Of a stretch of 25,176 nt of DNA, positions 23,355 to 25,176 are shown in pieces. Position numbers and translations under genes: made by a program. The stretch is from JAOABV01 sp039801465. GTDB lineage: Bacteria > Hydrothermota > Tepidihabitantia > Tepidihabitantales > CAIPLT01. Within the stretch, counting starts at the first letter, position 1. The number at the start of each line of letters is the position of its first letter. A model generated the notes under the pieces. It searched no databases. It had not been told where the DNA came from and was given only the letters and a program-made list of their open reading frames with translations. The stretch lies in assembly GCA_039801465.1 (NCBI GenBank), contig JBDRUT010000024.1, positions 1 through 25,176 on the forward strand, in the 5' to 3' direction.

Positions 23355-25176
23355 TTATTGGACAACAATCTTGGTTTGCAGACGATTGCTCATATTCTCA
23401 TATCTTAAGAAGTAAATACCTTTTGACAGATATTTAGTGGAAAGTTCTGTAGTGTAAATACCGGCATTAACATAGCCATCTTTCAATGTCAACACTTCGC
23501 GGCCATTGATGTCATAAAGTTTTAGGCTGACTCTGCCTGAAATCGGAACTGCATAACGAACTGTAGTCCGATAAATAAACGGATTCGGAGCAACGGTAAC
23601 AAATGCTGATATTGGATTAGTTGTTGGTTGACCGGACATTGTTGCAATTGTGGTTTGAACTGGAGTAGAAACTTTTGGTGTTGTATTGGGAACAATAAAC
23701 CAGAGATGATTATTATTAATTGCATCAAGTAAATTGCTGTAGAAATGTTGATTAATACCACTAACCCAAGCGGCAATTGCATCATTAATAATATCACCAA
23801 CAAGCCAGTTTTCACCGGGTTGATAGACCATATTACCATTATCGACCCAGACTTCATCGGTTAAATCAAGACAGAAGTATTTTTCGCTTAACAGGGTGGC
23901 TAATAATTGTGCGGCAAGCATATATCCCGGATTGCGGGCATTAGCATTTCTTAAATAACCATTAACCTGAGTTTTGAAATTCGCTAAATTAATTGTATCG
24001 AATGGTGTTGAGCCAAGTGGTTGTCTGGGATAACCAGTCCATGTTGCATAAGGTGGTAAAGTTACCAGATATTTCGCATCATCAAGTGTTAGTAACGCCT
24101 GTCCGTTCTTATTGCCCCAGAAACCAATTGTCCTTGCGCAGTTACGCTTTATCATCTTCTGATAATTAGCAGTTACAGTCTTATTCATATCCATAATTAC
24201 ACCAGTCGATTCTGCCCACGGATCGATAATCTCATTCATATCATCAGTTGTCCAGCCGGCAAAGAACCAGAAATAAGGTGAACTGTCAACAGGATTCGTC
24301 GTCATAATTGGTGCTGTATCACCGGCAATAAAATCACCTTCCCAAACCGGCGTCGTCAAATTAAGCGGATTAGTTACTAAAGTCAAATGATACAACGAAG
24401 CATCAGTCCATACTGCATGTTCGGAAATCGGACCGTTCATTGTGACCGCGTCAATTGCTGGATTATCAGTTCCAGTATAGGAACCTGTGCCAGTTCCTGT
24501 CCAACCAACCCAAGCATAACCAGGTGCTGATGCGGAAATTGTAAGTACTGTTCCTGCATCATACCAATGAGTTCCAATTGCAGGGTCAGTTGTTCCATGA
24601 GTTGCTGACATTGTTAATTCATACTGGGTTGTCCAATTTGCAGTTGCTGTCTTGGGTGCGTTCATCAAGATTGGATTGGATGTCTTCTTAGTACCACTGG
24701 CATCACCGGTCCAACCCGCAAATACATACTGAGTTCCGGCACCACCTGAAACAATCGAATCTGTAACACTCGCATATGCATTGGTATTAGCATCATACCA
24801 TCCTTCACCACTTGTTGTGCTATGGGCTGAATTCACTGTTAAATAATACTGGGTCTTCCAATTAGCAGTTGCAGTCTTAGGTCCATTCATTAGTATCGGA
24901 TCTGATGGTGATGTTGTGCCTGTCGCATCTCCTGACCAATTTGTAAACACATATTGAATACCTGCACCACCTGAAACTGTTAATGGTGTTACTGTCGCAT
25001 AGGCATTTGTACCTGAATCATACCATCCTGCACCACCGGTAGTTCCATACGCAGAATTAACTGTCAGATAATACTGAGTTGTCCAATTTGCAGTTGCTGT
25101 CTTGGGTCCGTTCATCAAGATTGGATTGGATGTCTTCTTAGTACCAGTGGCATCACCTGTCCAACCCGCAAATACA
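23355..25176 (-). CDS. Surface protein with InlB-type B repeats and a Por/T9SS-like C-terminal sorting domain, N-terminus beyond the window
   Basis: The frame is open from the right edge to TAA at 23355, 607 residues in view. The right part consists of divergent InlB B-repeats (YYLTVNSAYGTTGGAGWYD ... MNGPKTATANW), about 75 residues each: one partial, two well conserved, and two degenerate (QYELTMSATHGTTDP..., LYHLTLVTNPLNL...). A unique domain follows with CARTIGFWGNKNGQALLT and many Trp/Asn residues, a pattern seen in secreted bacterial proteins of unknown function. The last 85 residues (APNPFIYRTTVRYAVP, VSLKLYDINGREVLTL, LSKGIYFLRYE) are a type A sorting domain of the type IX secretion system, so the protein should be exported and anchored or released at the surface. 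Adhesion is a common role for such repeats but is inference here. Confidence 0.88.
   Translation of the reverse strand, partial: VFAGWTGDATGTKKTSNPILMNGPKTATANWTTQYYLTVNSAYGTTGGAGWYDSGTNAYATVTPLTVSGGAGIQYVFTNWSGDATGTTSPSDPILMNGPKTATANWKTQYYLTVNSAHSTTSGEGWYDANTNAYASVTDSIVSGGAGTQYVFAGWTGDASGTKKTSNPILMNAPKTATANWTTQYELTMSATHGTTDPAIGTHWYDAGTVLTISASAPGYAWVGWTGTGTGSYTGTDNPAIDAVTMNGPISEHAVWTDASLYHLTLVTNPLNLTTPVWEGDFIAGDTAPIMTTNPVDSSPYFWFFAGWTTDDMNEIIDPWAESTGVIMDMNKTVTANYQKMIKRNCARTIGFWGNKNGQALLTLDDAKYLVTLPPYATWTGYPRQPLGSTPFDTINLANFKTQVNGYLRNANARNPGYMLAAQLLATLLSEKYFCLDLTDEVWVDNGNMVYQPGENWLVGDIINDAIAAWVSGINQHFYSNLLDAINNNHLWFIVPNTTPKVSTPVQTTIATMSGQPTTNPISAFVTVAPNPFIYRTTVRYAVPISGRVSLKLYDINGREVLTLKDGYVNAGIYTTELSTKYLSKGIYFLRYENMSNRLQTKIVVQ
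24633..25176. repeat. 225-bp tandem coding repeats
   Basis: Units begin near 24633, 24858 and 25083, the last cut by the window edge. The period is 225 bases (75 codons). In the stretch starting TTCATCAAGATTGGATTGGA the first and third units (24661 and 25111) differ at only two of about 66 positions, whereas the middle unit differs at many, so similarity alternates with a 450-base step. Confidence 0.8.

Noticed and set aside
24633..25176. CRISPR array
   Set aside because: The periodic repeats are 225 bases long and in frame, coding for protein domains; there are no short repeats with unique spacers.

Overview
The window is AT-rich DNA from a bacterium, probably of an uncultured low-GC lineage near candidate division WOR-3 (Stahlbacteria) or another branch close to the FCB group. 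This is inferred from gene content: large secreted proteins with a gingipain-type (C25) peptidase and a Por/T9SS-like C-terminal sorting domain, a radical SAM/DUF2344 fusion beside RNase G, and no obvious phage or plasmid genes. No 16S rRNA gene is present, so the placement is tentative.

Layout. Both edges cut through large minus-strand surface proteins: a C25 cysteine peptidase on the left (1-2571) and a repeat-rich protein ending in a sorting domain on the right (23355-25176). After a divergent promoter region, 2910-9731 reads on the plus strand: a radical SAM protein, RNase G, a YidD-TPR-membrane fusion, a small coiled-coil membrane protein and a second TPR protein sharing the C-terminal domain of the YidD fusion. 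A gene-free stretch of about 0.7 kb follows.

From 18232 down to 10445 everything is on the minus strand. In transcription order: a serine palmitoyltransferase-like alpha-oxoamine synthase; two paralogous GNAT-like proteins; a 58-residue membrane protein too short for usual ORF cutoffs; a secreted protein resembling superoxide reductase; Pcm; tRNA-Pro(CGG); Hpt; and adenine deaminase. hpt and ade overlap by four bases and together form a route adenine -> hypoxanthine -> IMP. The synthase plus two acyltransferase-like genes looks like a sphingoid-base or ceramide-type lipid locus.

From 18625 the plus strand carries two tight units: small basic protein - HD phosphohydrolase - glyQ, then metK - ahcY (SAM synthesis and SAH removal). 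glyS is not beside glyQ.

Two points deserve most attention. First, several genes (18625, spt, probably metK) have near-consensus TTGACA/TATAAT-type promoters whose -10 box ends only 5-8 bases before the ATG, predicting leaderless mRNAs, while others (C25 peptidase, the secreted small protein, the 58-residue protein, ahcY) have strong Shine-Dalgarno sequences. Second, the secreted SOR-like protein would begin with a histidine after signal cleavage and lacks one expected iron ligand; it sits next to the small histidine-bearing membrane protein.
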